This document shows positions 1 to 7,983 of a DNA stretch of 64,000 bases, piece by piece (position 1 is the first letter of the stretch; the number at the start of each line of letters is the position of its first letter). The stretch spans positions 1 to 64,000 of the forward strand of contig NZ_JAWQUO010000011.1 of the NCBI RefSeq assembly GCF_033446605.1, in the 5' to 3' direction. The notes beneath the pieces were generated by a model, which saw only the letters and a program-made list of their open reading frames with translations, had not been told where the DNA came from and did no database searches. The translations under genes were made by a program, and so were the position numbers. The DNA comes from Iodobacter sp025352645 (GTDB lineage: Bacteria; Pseudomonadota; Gammaproteobacteria; Burkholderiales; Chitinibacteraceae).

Positions 1-36
1 CAGCCCCTTTTGCATCTGGATTGGGTTGATTGCCAT
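1..36 (-). CDS. IS1595-family transposase, N-terminal 12 residues only (partial)
   Basis: The ATG at 36-34 opens MAINPIQMQKGL and runs off the window edge. As I recall them, ISXO2-like transposases begin in this style (MA-N-IQFQ-GLS), ahead of a zinc-ribbon and the DDE domain. Neither of those later domains can be seen here. The start lies 86 bases inside the terminal inverted repeat, a normal distance for such elements. A product of this gene would be the candidate enzyme for moving the two MITEs in this window that share its ends. Confidence 0.55.
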   Translation of the reverse strand, partial: MAINPIQMQKGL

Positions 37-122
37 GACGACCACTCCACAAAAGAACGTTCGTTCACCTTAGGCCTTTTAGGTGGTTTGAGCAAGGAGG
101 TTGAGCAAGAGACATAATCAGG
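1..122 (-). mobile_element. One end of an IS1595 (ISXO2-like) insertion sequence, partial
   Basis: Read on the minus strand, the element begins with the terminal sequence CCTGATTATGTCTCTTGCTC at 122 and reaches a transposase start codon at 36; the rest lies outside the window. The same terminal sequence bounds two 166-bp MITEs at 5715-5880 and 60298-60463, one of which has a perfect 8-bp target duplication. IS1595-family elements are known to make 8-bp duplications. The insertion truncates the MFS gene at 118-816. If the element is intact, its far end should be followed by AAGATTTA, the 8 bases at 123-130. The family call rests on 12 transposase residues plus the duplication length. Confidence 0.65.
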
Positions 123-816
123 AAGATTTAAAGCCCTGATTGGCCTGCATGGTTTGCCATAGCTGCTGCCAACTAGAGTGCTGGTTCACTTTGCGCTGCC
201 AGCGCGGTGCATAGTAGATAAGGGCGAACAAGGCCACTGCCAAGATGGCTGCAAAGCTCAAACCGTAACGGCCAAGATGGCTAGGAATGGTGGCTACAGG
301 CCGGGTTAAAATCCAGCTTGGAATCACGCTGGCTAAAATCACCCCTAGTAATCCAGCACCTTCACGCCATGCCGCCGCGCCAAGTAGCGCCGCATTTGAG
401 TTAGATTCATCAGCCGAAAGCCGAGCGCCCCATGATAAATACGCAATGCTGAGCATGCTATGGGCGGTATAAGCCACCACCAGCATCACCGCCAACCATG
501 CACCAAGATATGCTGTGGATACGGGGGGCAGCCAAAGCCCTAAAAAAGCCAAACCCAGCAAAACAGCGCCAGCAATAAGCCAAGGATTAAGCCCGCCATG
601 CAGGCGATCAATATAGCGCCCTAGCCATGGATCTTGCAGGGTATCCACTAGCCGTGCCAAAAATAGCACCCAGCCAGTGCTGGCCAAAGCCAAGCCCAAA
701 TTGCTGCTGTAATACGCGGGGATTTGCACATACACCGGCAACGCCGCCATTGCCAGTGGCAGGCCCAGTAAGCCGTAGGCCATCATGCGCCAGCGTGGAT
801 GCGTTGCGCGACTCAT
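118..816 (-). pseudogene. MFS transporter, C-terminal part lost to an IS insertion
   Basis: The 232-residue product has about six hydrophobic segments and an acidic/basic loop after the second (DTLQDPWLGRYIDR). That loop pattern is typical of the sugar:cation (GPH, MFS_2) branch of the major facilitator superfamily. Full members have about 400 residues and 12 helices. The reading frame ends at a TGA supplied by the first bases of the IS terminal repeat (CCTGA), so roughly the C-terminal half is missing. The ATG overlaps the stop of the upstream chalcone-isomerase-like gene by four bases (ATGA), marking it as the last gene of that operon. The substrate is unknown. A half transporter is unlikely to work. 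Confidence 0.75.
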
Positions 817-1337
817 TTTGCGCTACCTAATAATTGCTCACGCAAGCCGCTATCCTTAGTGCGCTCATCAAACCAGATAGCAAAAAAAGCTTTAGCAAAT
901 TCTGGATCACGAATATCCGCAAGTAGCTGATTGCGATTATAAAAACGACAGCCTTGATTTGGCAAAAAGACCCCAATCAACTGATCGCCTTCATTAACAT
1001 TGGTAAAGGCGCGATACATTTCACCTTCCCAACGTTTGAGCTGCTCAGCGCTGTATTGCTTGCCAAATAAGCGCTTGATTTCATCGATGCTGGTTTCAAC
1101 AAACTGAGTACGGCTAATGCTACGGTGGTAAGTCAGCTCCAAAGCAAATGGGGCGTTAAGGCTAAATTGCGGGCTTTCACTCCATAATTTAGCGGTATAA
1201 ATCCGCAGCCTAAACCAAGTCAAATCGCCGCTGCCTAAGGCCTTAGCTTGCGGTAGCTCATCGCGCCATGTGGCAGCGCTAGCAGGTAAAGCGATGCTAG
1301 CCAGAGCGATCAATACGCTGAGAGCAATCTTGCGCAT
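813..1337 (-). CDS. Exported chalcone-isomerase-like protein
   Basis: This 174-residue protein has a clear Sec signal peptide, with cleavage expected after ASA near residue 21. The body contains the bacterial chalcone-isomerase-like pattern (W-R-LPQAKALG, FRLRIYTAKLW, LTYHRSISR, FVETSIDEI). Bacterial members are not known to act on flavonoids; the fold also binds fatty acids. The start follows the methyltransferase stop by one base, so the two are translationally coupled. A longer in-frame reading would run back into the methyltransferase gene and lose the signal peptide, so it was not chosen. It is probably a periplasmic helper in the lipid-modifying operon, but its exact role is unknown. 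Confidence 0.8.
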   Translation of the reverse strand: MRKIALSVLIALASIALPASAATWRDELPQAKALGSGDLTWFRLRIYTAKLWSESPQFSLNAPFALELTYHRSISRTQFVETSIDEIKRLFGKQYSAEQLKRWEGEMYRAFTNVNEGDQLIGVFLPNQGCRFYNRNQLLADIRDPEFAKAFFAIWFDERTKDSGLREQLLGSAK

Positions 1338-1338
1338 T

Positions 1339-2553
1339 TTAGTGATCCTTATGCAATAAGAATTGCACGACATCGGTCTTGCCTTCATCAAAGCCTGCTT
1401 CACAATAGGCAAAATACAGCATCCAGATTCGCATAAAGCGCTCATCAAAGCCTTGGTCTGCAATCGCTGCCGCTTCATTACGGCAAGCGACCTTCCAGCG
1501 GCGCAGCGTTTCGGCGTAATCACCGCCAAAATGATACTGATCGGTGGTTTTAAGGCCTGCCGATTGCGCCTTGGCAACAAAGCGCTCTGGGCTGGGCAAC
1601 ATGCCGCCTGGAAAAATATACTGCTGGATAAAATCCGTGCCGCTGCGATAACGCTCAAAGGCATTTTCATCAATGGTGATACTTTGCACCAAGGCTTGAC
1701 CGCCCACCTTTAAGCGCGCCGCCACAGTTTTAAAATATTCTGGCCAGAATGCCTCCCCTACGGCCTCAAACATCTCAATTGACACAATCGCATCATATTG
1801 GCCAGTCAGATCGCGGTAGTCGCATAACTCCAGCTGCACCAGCGAATTCAAACCTTGCCGTGTAATCCGCTCTTGGGCAATGGCGAGTTGCGCCGCAGAA
1901 ATGGTTACGCCATGCACATCAATGCCTTGCCGCGCGGCGTATGCAGCAAAACCACCCCAGCCGCAGCCAATTTCAAGCACTCGGCTACCCGCACTGAGTG
2001 CTAGCGTATCAATAATCCGCTGATATTTATTGAGCTGGGCCTGCTGCAGGCTTTGCGCATAATCACCATGAAACATCGCGCTAGAATAGGTCCAAGTTGG
2101 ATCAAGCCAAAGCTGATAAAACGCATTACCAATATCGTAATGGGCATGAATATTTTTGCGGCTACCCTCACGGGTATTGCGTCTAAATAGGTGCTTAAGC
2201 CGATACCATAGCGTTGCCAATTTACCGCCAAACACCATTTTATCCAGCACGTTTTGATTACGAATCGCCAGCCGCAGTAAGGCCGTTAAATCTGCTGAAT
2301 CAATCCAGCCCGCCTCATAGCTTTCGGCAAAACCAATATCACCCGCGCGTAAAATTCGCTGGCAGGCGCGCCAATCGTGAATCTGCAAAGTGGCGCTTGG
2401 TGGCTGATGCAAATCGCCAAACATCAGATGGGTACCCTCTGGCGTGATCAATTGCAAATGACCGTGCTGCAGTCGGGCTAATAGATTCAGAAACAATTTA
2501 GCCGCCGTGGGCGCACTACGGCTTATCGTTTGCAGAGCTTGAGATTGACTCAT
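1339..2553 (-). CDS. Cyclopropane-fatty-acyl-phospholipid-synthase family SAM methyltransferase
   Basis: This 404-residue protein carries the SAM-binding loop VLEIGCGWGGFAAYAARQG near residue 190 and the family motifs HYDIGNAFYQLWLD and TYSSAMF upstream of it. It belongs to COG2230, whose members methylate the double bond of unsaturated acyl chains in membrane phospholipids. Its neighbours (a COG2907-type FAD enzyme and DUF1365) mark the specialised cluster version rather than housekeeping Cfa. Related clusters in other proteobacteria are tied to oxidative stress and to modified, including furan, fatty acids. Its ATG overlaps the stop of the DUF1365 gene by four bases. The chemical product here is inferred, not shown. 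Confidence 0.85.
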   Translation of the reverse strand: MSQSQALQTISRSAPTAAKLFLNLLARLQHGHLQLITPEGTHLMFGDLHQPPSATLQIHDWRACQRILRAGDIGFAESYEAGWIDSADLTALLRLAIRNQNVLDKMVFGGKLATLWYRLKHLFRRNTREGSRKNIHAHYDIGNAFYQLWLDPTWTYSSAMFHGDYAQSLQQAQLNKYQRIIDTLALSAGSRVLEIGCGWGGFAAYAARQGIDVHGVTISAAQLAIAQERITRQGLNSLVQLELCDYRDLTGQYDAIVSIEMFEAVGEAFWPEYFKTVAARLKVGGQALVQSITIDENAFERYRSGTDFIQQYIFPGGMLPSPERFVAKAQSAGLKTTDQYHFGGDYAETLRRWKVACRNEAAAIADQGFDERFMRIWMLYFAYCEAGFDEGKTDVVQFLLHKDH

Positions 2554-3329
2554 GATGATTTATCCTCTGACACAGTCAAAGAAGTGGTGGGTGGAGCGGG
2601 TTGGCTAAAAAATGGCACACGTTTTCGCCATAACTTGAAGGCTTGCCAATGAATGCGGGCGAATACACCCAGCGTCAAGAAAGGCTGGGCCAAGAGCGCG
2701 CGGCGCAACGTGGCGCTATTTAAATCTTGGATATGGCCACCTATTGAGGTCTTGAGCAGCAGGCCATGGTGATCAAAATAATCAATCCCTACCCACGCCG
2801 TGCTGGCGGTATCACGAAACCTAAATTGATAATGCCCAGCTACCTCGCAAAACGGCGAAACATGCAGCATTTTTTTGCTTTCAATACGGGTGTGGCTCTG
2901 GATACCGTCTTCTTCAAAGCCAACAAGTAAATAGAGGTGGGTTTCGCCAAAGGTGTTGTTTACTTCGGCTAACACAGCGCGCAACTCGCCACTTTGGGCG
3001 TAGCAATACCAAAAGCTCACCGGATTAAATACCCAGCCCAATACGCGCGGAAATGTATGCAGCCAAATCTCGCCATCGGCTGCAATCTGATGCTTAGCCA
3101 GCAAATCACGCATCCAATGTTCTAGATCACTGCCATCTTTGGGGCCGTAATCAGCGGTATGCACCGAAACCGCTCGTCTGCAGTTAATCCCAAACCAAGC
3201 GGCCTTGATTTCATTAAGCCGCGCTAAATTAAGTCGCAGGCAAAACACCGGATACACAAAGCGATTCTTCGCAGGGCGCACACGCTGGTGCATCACTTGC
3301 CCGCTAATAATTTGGGCCGGAGCGCTCAT
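2550..3329 (-). CDS. DUF1365 family protein of the lipid-modification cluster
   Basis: The 259-residue product matches DUF1365 (COG3496) by its conserved segments: HQRVRPAKNRFVYPVF near the start, FPRVLGWVFNPVSFWYCY near residue 105 and EVNNTFGETHLYLL. No biochemical function is established for the family. It almost always sits between a COG2907 FAD oxidoreductase and a CFA-type methyltransferase, as here. I chose the ATG that overlaps the upstream stop (ATGA at 3326-3329) over one five codons earlier, because all four internal junctions of this operon are this tight. It is likely cytoplasmic or membrane-associated and involved in acyl-chain modification. Confidence 0.85.
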   Translation of the reverse strand: MSAPAQIISGQVMHQRVRPAKNRFVYPVFCLRLNLARLNEIKAAWFGINCRRAVSVHTADYGPKDGSDLEHWMRDLLAKHQIAADGEIWLHTFPRVLGWVFNPVSFWYCYAQSGELRAVLAEVNNTFGETHLYLLVGFEEDGIQSHTRIESKKMLHVSPFCEVAGHYQFRFRDTASTAWVGIDYFDHHGLLLKTSIGGHIQDLNSATLRRALLAQPFLTLGVFARIHWQAFKLWRKRVPFFSQPAPPTTSLTVSEDKSS

Positions 3330-4621
3330 GTTAGTGCCGCCCAATCAGGAGCCAAACCAAAACCCTGAGCCACCCTAAGCGCAGATTTCAAGCCATCCTC
3401 ATGAAAACCATAGCCCGTCCATGCGCCAGCAAACCAAGTGTGATTTTGGCCTTGGATACTCGGCAAGCGCTGCTGAGCAGCAATGGCCCCATGATCAAAC
3501 ACGGGATGCTCATACTCAAACTGCCCCAGTACTAACTCTGGCGCGGGCGGCGAGAAAGGATTGAGCGTTACAATCACCGGTGATTTAAACGCTAAATTTT
3601 GCAATTGATTGAGTAGATAACTCACGCAAACAGGGCGTTGCCCATCCACGCTGGCCCCGCCAAGGTAATTCCATGCCGACCAAACCTTGCGCCGCTGTGG
3701 CAGTTGGGCTGGATCGGTATGTAGCACCGCAGTATTGGCTTGATAGCGCACGGCAGAGAGAATTTGCTGCTCTGCCTCGCTGGCATCGCTCAGCATATTG
3801 AGCGTTTGTGGCGCATGTGTAGCAAACACCACCGCATCAAATAAATCCACACCAGCAGGGGTATACACCGTTGCGCCAGCGCCCCGACGTTCAACTTTAG
3901 CAACTGAGCAATTGAGCCTAATCTCAGCACCGCTGTTGGCATTCAAGCTGGCGGCAATTTTGCGCACATACTCACGCGCACCTCCTTTTACCGTTTGCCA
4001 CTGCGGGCGATCATTCACTTGCAATAGTGCGTGATTTAGGCAAAACCGTAAAAAAGTAGCGGCAGGAAATTGTAAAATATCATTGGGCGCGCTAGACCAG
4101 ATCGCCGCTGCCATCGGCAGTAAATAGGCATCACGGAACATCGCCCCATAGCCACCTGCGGCAATGAGCTCGCCCAAGGTGGCCCCATTAGCAAGCGACT
4201 GGCTTAGGTTGGCTTGCGCTGCGGCGTTAAAACGTAAAATATCGCGCAACATGCCAATAAAACTGGGGGATAGAATCCGCTGCCGCTGCGCAAACACGGT
4301 ATCCAGATTTGTACCCGCCCACTCCAGCGTTCCCTCATCGAGCGAAACACCAAATGACATATTGGTGGCATACGTTGCTACATCCAGCTCGGCAAATAGC
4401 GCAATCAAATTGGGGTAGGTGGCTTGATTGAATACCAAAAATCCAGTATCTACCGCTTGAGTTTGCCCTTCTAAGCTCACCTCCACCGTATTGGTATGGC
4501 CACCTAAGTAGCTGCCCGCTTCAAACAACACCACATCATGCGCACGGCTTAAAAAGTATGCACTGGCCAAGCCAGAAATACCGGAGCCAATAATTGCGAT
4601 GCGTTGCCGAGTATTTGTCAT
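3326..4621 (-). CDS. FAD-dependent oxidoreductase, COG2907 (amine-oxidase fold)
   Basis: This 431-residue flavoprotein opens with a dinucleotide-binding motif (IAIIGSGISGLASAYFL) and a GGHTNTVE segment that typifies COG2907. The C-terminal WFAGAWTGYGFHEDGLKSAL segment completes the FAD site. Relatives include squalene/carotenoid-desaturase-like amine oxidases, and the family partners the adjacent DUF1365 and CFA-like genes across proteobacteria. It probably oxidises or desaturates the acyl chain that the methyltransferase acts on; this is inferred from context. It is the first gene of the five-gene operon and is divergent from the tetR gene at 4728, with 106 bases between them. Confidence 0.85.
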   Translation of the reverse strand: MTNTRQRIAIIGSGISGLASAYFLSRAHDVVLFEAGSYLGGHTNTVEVSLEGQTQAVDTGFLVFNQATYPNLIALFAELDVATYATNMSFGVSLDEGTLEWAGTNLDTVFAQRQRILSPSFIGMLRDILRFNAAAQANLSQSLANGATLGELIAAGGYGAMFRDAYLLPMAAAIWSSAPNDILQFPAATFLRFCLNHALLQVNDRPQWQTVKGGAREYVRKIAASLNANSGAEIRLNCSVAKVERRGAGATVYTPAGVDLFDAVVFATHAPQTLNMLSDASEAEQQILSAVRYQANTAVLHTDPAQLPQRRKVWSAWNYLGGASVDGQRPVCVSYLLNQLQNLAFKSPVIVTLNPFSPPAPELVLGQFEYEHPVFDHGAIAAQQRLPSIQGQNHTWFAGAWTGYGFHEDGLKSALRVAQGFGLAPDWAALT

Positions 4622-4702
4622 GTTTTTTTGCCATTAAGCCAGTCGGTGAGTGTGCTTGCTACTACTTCAGTGCTAAGATTACTACTGCTTCAGAATAAAA
4701 TC

Positions 4703-4714
4703 TACTAATTAGTA
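4703..4714. promoter_or_regulatory. Perfect 12-bp palindrome in a divergent promoter region; candidate TetR operator
   Basis: TACTAATTAGTA is a perfect inverted repeat in the 106-bp gap between the FAD oxidoreductase operon and tetR. It ends 13 bases before the tetR start codon. TetR-family repressors usually bind palindromes in exactly this setting and control both themselves and the divergent operon. Binding is inferred. Confidence 0.5.
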
Positions 4715-4727
4715 TCGGAATTTACCA

Positions 4728-5336
4728 ATGAGTATACTTAGTCGACTAAGTTTCAAAGATCAGGCCTTTAAACTGCGTGAAAGCGCCATCCTCGATGCCA
4801 CCACGGCGGTACTAAGCACCAAGGGCTTTGATCTCATGACGATGGACGACATCGCCGGTGCCGTGGGTATTTCCAAACCTAGCCTCTACAAGCACTTTAA
4901 ATCTAAAGAAGATTTAGTCGGTGAAGCGCTGATTCGCCTGATTGATGGTGCCGTTGATTATCTGGCGCAGCTAGATAACACGCTCAGCCCCATAGGCAAG
5001 CTAAGTGCCTTATTAGAATGGGCGTTGCGAGTACGCTTGGAAGGCGGAATGCCCTTTTTGCCCTCTACCAGCCCGCATGTGCGTGACATGCTGATGCGCA
5101 ATATGAGTTATGTGTTGCGGGTAATGAAGCTCAATGGCCAGCTAGAAAAACTGGTGGCCGCAGCGCAAAAAACCGGCGATTTAAATCCAGATCTACCTAG
5201 CGACGTGATCTTGTTTAGCTACTACTCTAGAACCTGCGATCCTGCCGCCGAGTTTCTGCAAAAATTCAGCAAAATGCCTCACGACGACATCGTGGCTCAT
5301 ATGCTGAAAGTTGCGTTTAATGGCTTAAAAACCTAA
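4728..5336 (+). CDS. TetR-family transcriptional regulator
   Basis: The 202-residue protein has an N-terminal TetR helix-turn-helix at about residues 20-65 (MTMDDIAGAVGISKPSLYKHF). An all-helical ligand-binding domain of no recognised subfamily follows. It is divergent from the FAD/DUF1365/CFA-like operon, and the 12-bp palindrome just upstream is the natural operator candidate. In several other proteobacteria the equivalent cluster is preceded by an ECF sigma and anti-sigma pair, so TetR control here would be a different solution. The inducer is unknown. The ribosome-binding site is weak (GGA 8 bases before the ATG). Confidence 0.85.
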   Translation: MSILSRLSFKDQAFKLRESAILDATTAVLSTKGFDLMTMDDIAGAVGISKPSLYKHFKSKEDLVGEALIRLIDGAVDYLAQLDNTLSPIGKLSALLEWALRVRLEGGMPFLPSTSPHVRDMLMRNMSYVLRVMKLNGQLEKLVAAAQKTGDLNPDLPSDVILFSYYSRTCDPAAEFLQKFSKMPHDDIVAHMLKVAFNGLKT

Positions 5337-5459
5337 GGCATGCTGCAATCTGTAAAAAATATTGCTGTTACAGGCCACGTTTTCTATTTCAATTCATAAA
5401 AATTGAACGTGTCCTATTTTGTATTTAGTCCTAAATTGAGCCCAAATGGGGAACAACCG

Positions 5460-5693
5460 ATGAAGCATCCAGTGAGAAGCTGGCATCCCAAAAAACTAGC
5501 CAATACCAAGTGGACGGCGCTTGTGCCGCAGCAACGTGAAAAACACTTTCTTGTCGTCAAAATCGAATTCGATCCCAATGATGTGCAAAAAGTAGAGCAA
5601 ATCACTCTGGAAGCGGTGATCAGCAAACGGCATTTCACATTGCACTGGAGCGCCCTTGAAGATGAGACACAATGGCGTGCGGGCTGGCTGTAA
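5460..5693 (+). CDS. Small Trp-rich conserved protein (TIGR02450 family)
   Basis: The 77-residue product has the pattern W-HPKKL-N-KWTA followed by EKHF-V and a Trp-containing C-terminus (LHWSALEDETQWRAGWL), which matches the TIGR02450 Trp-rich family. The function is unknown. The chosen ATG has a GGGGAA ribosome-binding site 6 bases upstream. An earlier in-frame start would add 19 residues with no family resemblance. The gene is alone on the plus strand between tetR and a MITE. Confidence 0.7.
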   Translation: MKHPVRSWHPKKLANTKWTALVPQQREKHFLVVKIEFDPNDVQKVEQITLEAVISKRHFTLHWSALEDETQWRAGWL

Positions 5694-5714
5694 CACAACA
5701 ATTTGATATGGCTT

Positions 5715-5880
5715 ACTGACTATGCCTCTTGCTCAATCTCATTATAAATATCGCAGGACGGGTAAAACCCACGGGTTTATTCGGTATTGCTTGCGGGTTT
5801 CACCCGCCCTACAAACTCTAAAACCAAGCACTCAAGAAATCCATCTACACAGAGCCCATTGAGCAAGAAACATAATCAGG
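5715..5880. mobile_element. MITE copy 1, 166 bp, IS1595-type ends
   Basis: The ends are near-perfect inverted repeats (left CTGACTATGCCTCTTGCTCA; right end read inward CCTGATTATGTTTCTTGCTC) matching the IS end at 122. It has the same length as the copy at 60298-60463 and about 90% identity by eye. The flanks TATGGCTT (5707-5714) and TATTGTTT (5881-5888) look like a decayed 8-bp target duplication. The centre holds a long hairpin of the type GACGGGT-AAACCC...GGGTTTCACCCGCCC. It has no coding capacity. The bases from 5881 to 6070, up to the next gene, are AT-rich with no recognisable feature. Confidence 0.85.
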
Positions 5881-6070
5881 TATTGTTTTGTAAAAATACT
5901 GCACTGGGGTAGAACACTATGGTTCAATACTCAGAGGCTTATTGATGCCATTACAAAATTAAGCTATATATTTTTAATAAAAAAATCAAAGGATAGCTTT
6001 TTATTTTTCAAGTCAAAAAAATAAAATATAGACATCCAGATTAGCGATGAAGGTCTAAAAATTAACTTAA

Positions 6071-6802
6071 TTATTGAGGAATCAAGCCCTTCTGCTTTGC
6101 ATCTTTAATAGCATGATTAAACTCAACTAAGAAAGCCTGCATCTTCATAGACTTATGAAACGCTAAATGAACCGGATCGCGGACGAGTGGCTTACTCAAA
6201 TATACAAACTGATCGCGCTTATTTAACAACTCAGGATCTTTTTTTAACATAGCATCCAAGCTATGCTCTGCATTATTGACTACGGCACAATCAACCCGAT
6301 CGTAAAGTAGCTTTTTTAAACGCACATCGGATGCATAATTAACGTCGACCTGAAACAATTTTGCCGCCAGTGCATTATCAAACTCCTCTCCATAGCTAGC
6401 CGCATTGGTTACGCTAATTAGCTTGCCTTTTAGATCTGCCACCGAGTGAAAAGGAAACTCTTTGCCTTTTTTTACGACCAAACCAACAATTGACTCATAA
6501 AATGGTTCGGAAAAATCAAACACCTCAAGTCTTGCTTTGGTTTTAGATAAGCCAACAATTCCCCCTTTCCCTTTTTCTGCCAGCAAATAAGAACGCTTCC
6601 AAGAGGCCATATCTACAATCACTTTATTGCCACTTAATTGCTCGTAATGCTTAATCAGGGTATAGCCAATTCCATCTTCTCGGCCCTGCTCATTACGAAA
6701 AGTAATAGGCCGGTAATCATCACTGGCAAAAATAATCATCTCATCCGCCCAAAGTGCAGGGCAAAGACATAAAAATAAAAACAACCCAAGCATAACTCGC
6801 AT
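6071..6802 (-). CDS. Periplasmic solute-binding protein, family 3 (amino-acid type)
   Basis: The 243-residue protein has a signal peptide (hydrophobic residues 3-17, cleavage near ALWA-DE). A family-3 binding fold follows: YRPITFRNEQGREDGIGYTLIKHYEQ near residue 31, then VSVTNAASYGEEF-like lobe-two segments. No permease or ATPase genes are adjacent. In this family such orphan proteins often have low-affinity or sensory roles, or are secreted remnants. A terminator lies upstream at 6879-6910 but belongs to sucD, so this gene has its own transcription unit. The ligand is not predictable. Confidence 0.8.
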   Translation of the reverse strand: MRVMLGLFLFLCLCPALWADEMIIFASDDYRPITFRNEQGREDGIGYTLIKHYEQLSGNKVIVDMASWKRSYLLAEKGKGGIVGLSKTKARLEVFDFSEPFYESIVGLVVKKGKEFPFHSVADLKGKLISVTNAASYGEEFDNALAAKLFQVDVNYASDVRLKKLLYDRVDCAVVNNAEHSLDAMLKKDPELLNKRDQFVYLSKPLVRDPVHLAFHKSMKMQAFLVEFNHAIKDAKQKGLIPQ

Positions 6803-6878
6803 GTTCTACATCCTTATCCAAGCCGAACTTATATAGATTAGCCCATTAAAAACCGACTCGCATTATCTTACTGCCAAT

Positions 6879-6910
6879 AAAAAAACCCCAGAATTGCTTC
6901 TGGGGTTTTT
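6879..6910. terminator. Intrinsic terminator of the TCA operon
   Basis: The stem ACCCCAGAA/TTCTGGGGT with a TTGC loop is flanked by A-runs on one side and T-runs on the other. It lies 24 bases beyond the sucD stop and ends minus-strand transcripts. It could work in both directions. Confidence 0.9.
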
Positions 6911-6933
6911 GAGGTGTTTAATTCAAAAGAGAA

Positions 6934-7818
6934 TTAAATCATGCCTTTAGACTTCAACAGCTCAAGCATAGTCGAGCCAAGCTCTGCTGGGCTGCGTGTG
7001 TAGGCGATGCCTGCACGCTCAAACGCTGCAAATTTTTCTTCTGCAGTACCTTTGCCGCCAGAGATAATCGCACCAGCGTGGCCCATGCGTTTGCCCTTAG
7101 GCGCAGTTACACCAGCGATATAGCCAACCACTGGCTTAGTCACGTAGGACTGAGCAAATTCAGCTGCTTCTTCTTCAGCCGAGCCGCCGATCTCACCAAT
7201 CATGATGATGGCATCGGTATCAGGATCGTCTTGGAATAAACGCAGTGCATCGATATGGCTCAAGCCTGGAATTGGATCGCCACCGATACCGATACATGTA
7301 GATTGGCCAAGGCCCAATGCTGTAGTTTGCGCAACCGCTTCGTAAGTCAAAGTACCAGAGCGGCTTACAATACCAATACGGCCTGGCTGATGGATATGCC
7401 AAGGCATAATACCGATCTTGCATTCACCCGGAGTGATAATACCTGGGCAGTTAGGGCCAATCAGGCGGATACCGGCTTCATCAACCGCTTTTTTCACGTA
7501 CAGCATATCCAGTGTTGGCACGCCTTCAGTGATACATACGATCAGTTGAATGCCCGAATCAATCGCTTCCAGAATCGAATCTTTAGCGAACGGTGCCGGT
7601 ACGTAAATAACCGTCGCATCCGCTTGGGTTTCACGCATCGCATCTTTCATGGTGTTGAACACCGGCAGATCAAGGTGACGTGAGCCGCCCTTACCTGGCG
7701 TTACACCGCCAACTACTTTAGTGCCACACTTCAGTGCTTGTTCTGCGTGGAATGTACCATTTTTACCGGTGAAACCTTGCACCAATACTTTGGTGTCTTT
7801 ATTAACTAAAACGCTCAT
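6934..7818 (-). CDS. sucD: Succinyl-CoA synthetase, alpha subunit
   Basis: The 294-residue subunit of the TCA-cycle enzyme converts succinyl-CoA to succinate with NTP formation. Visible motifs are the CoA-binding N-terminus (VLVQGFTGKNGTFH), the phospho-histidine loop (KRMGHAGAIISGGKGTAEEK) near residue 245 and IGIVSRSGTLTYEA. The start was placed at the ATG preceded by AAAGGA; a longer reading would run 20 codons into the palindromic repeat upstream. sucD is normally coupled tightly to sucC, but here a 165-bp gap with a large inverted repeat separates them. It is the last gene of the TCA cluster. Confidence 0.96.
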   Translation of the reverse strand: MSVLVNKDTKVLVQGFTGKNGTFHAEQALKCGTKVVGGVTPGKGGSRHLDLPVFNTMKDAMRETQADATVIYVPAPFAKDSILEAIDSGIQLIVCITEGVPTLDMLYVKKAVDEAGIRLIGPNCPGIITPGECKIGIMPWHIHQPGRIGIVSRSGTLTYEAVAQTTALGLGQSTCIGIGGDPIPGLSHIDALRLFQDDPDTDAIIMIGEIGGSAEEEAAEFAQSYVTKPVVGYIAGVTAPKGKRMGHAGAIISGGKGTAEEKFAAFERAGIAYTRSPAELGSTMLELLKSKGMI

Positions 7819-7840
7819 TATTTTTTCCTTTATGCAACAT

Positions 7841-7981
7841 AAAGTGCTTCTTAAAATCCAGATTTCTAAACGAGACAAGGCGCGATTAAATAGTTTGACG
7901 CAACATATTTTTATATATGAGGAAAACTATTTATGAGCAACGCCGTATCGTGACGGAAGCTGGAGTTTTAAGATGTGCTTT
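7841..7981. repeat. Long imperfect palindrome between sucC and sucD
   Basis: The left arm (AAAG..TCTTAAAA.TCCAG near 7841-7862) pairs with the right arm (CTGGAGTTTTAAGA..CTTT near 7960-7981). A second inner pair is AAATAGTTT with AAACTATTT. The element fills nearly the whole sucC-sucD gap. About 50 bases of one arm resemble the stretch at 32897-32945 (TTCTAAA, AAGGC-CGATT, GACGC), so it belongs to a dispersed family. Confidence 0.7.
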
Positions 7982-7983
7982 GA

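Noticed and set aside
1..102. Plus-strand open frame of 34 codons at the left edge
   Set aside because: The minus strand gives a transposase-like N-terminus with the correct distance to the terminal repeat, which explains the segment better.
813..1673. A 286-residue version of the chalcone-isomerase-like protein
   Set aside because: The extra N-terminus lies inside the methyltransferase gene; the shorter start gives a proper signal peptide and a one-base junction.
1363..1713. Long open frames antisense to the methyltransferase, gltA, sucA, cheA and other genes
   Set aside because: They mirror well-supported genes, lack ribosome-binding sites and show no recognised family.
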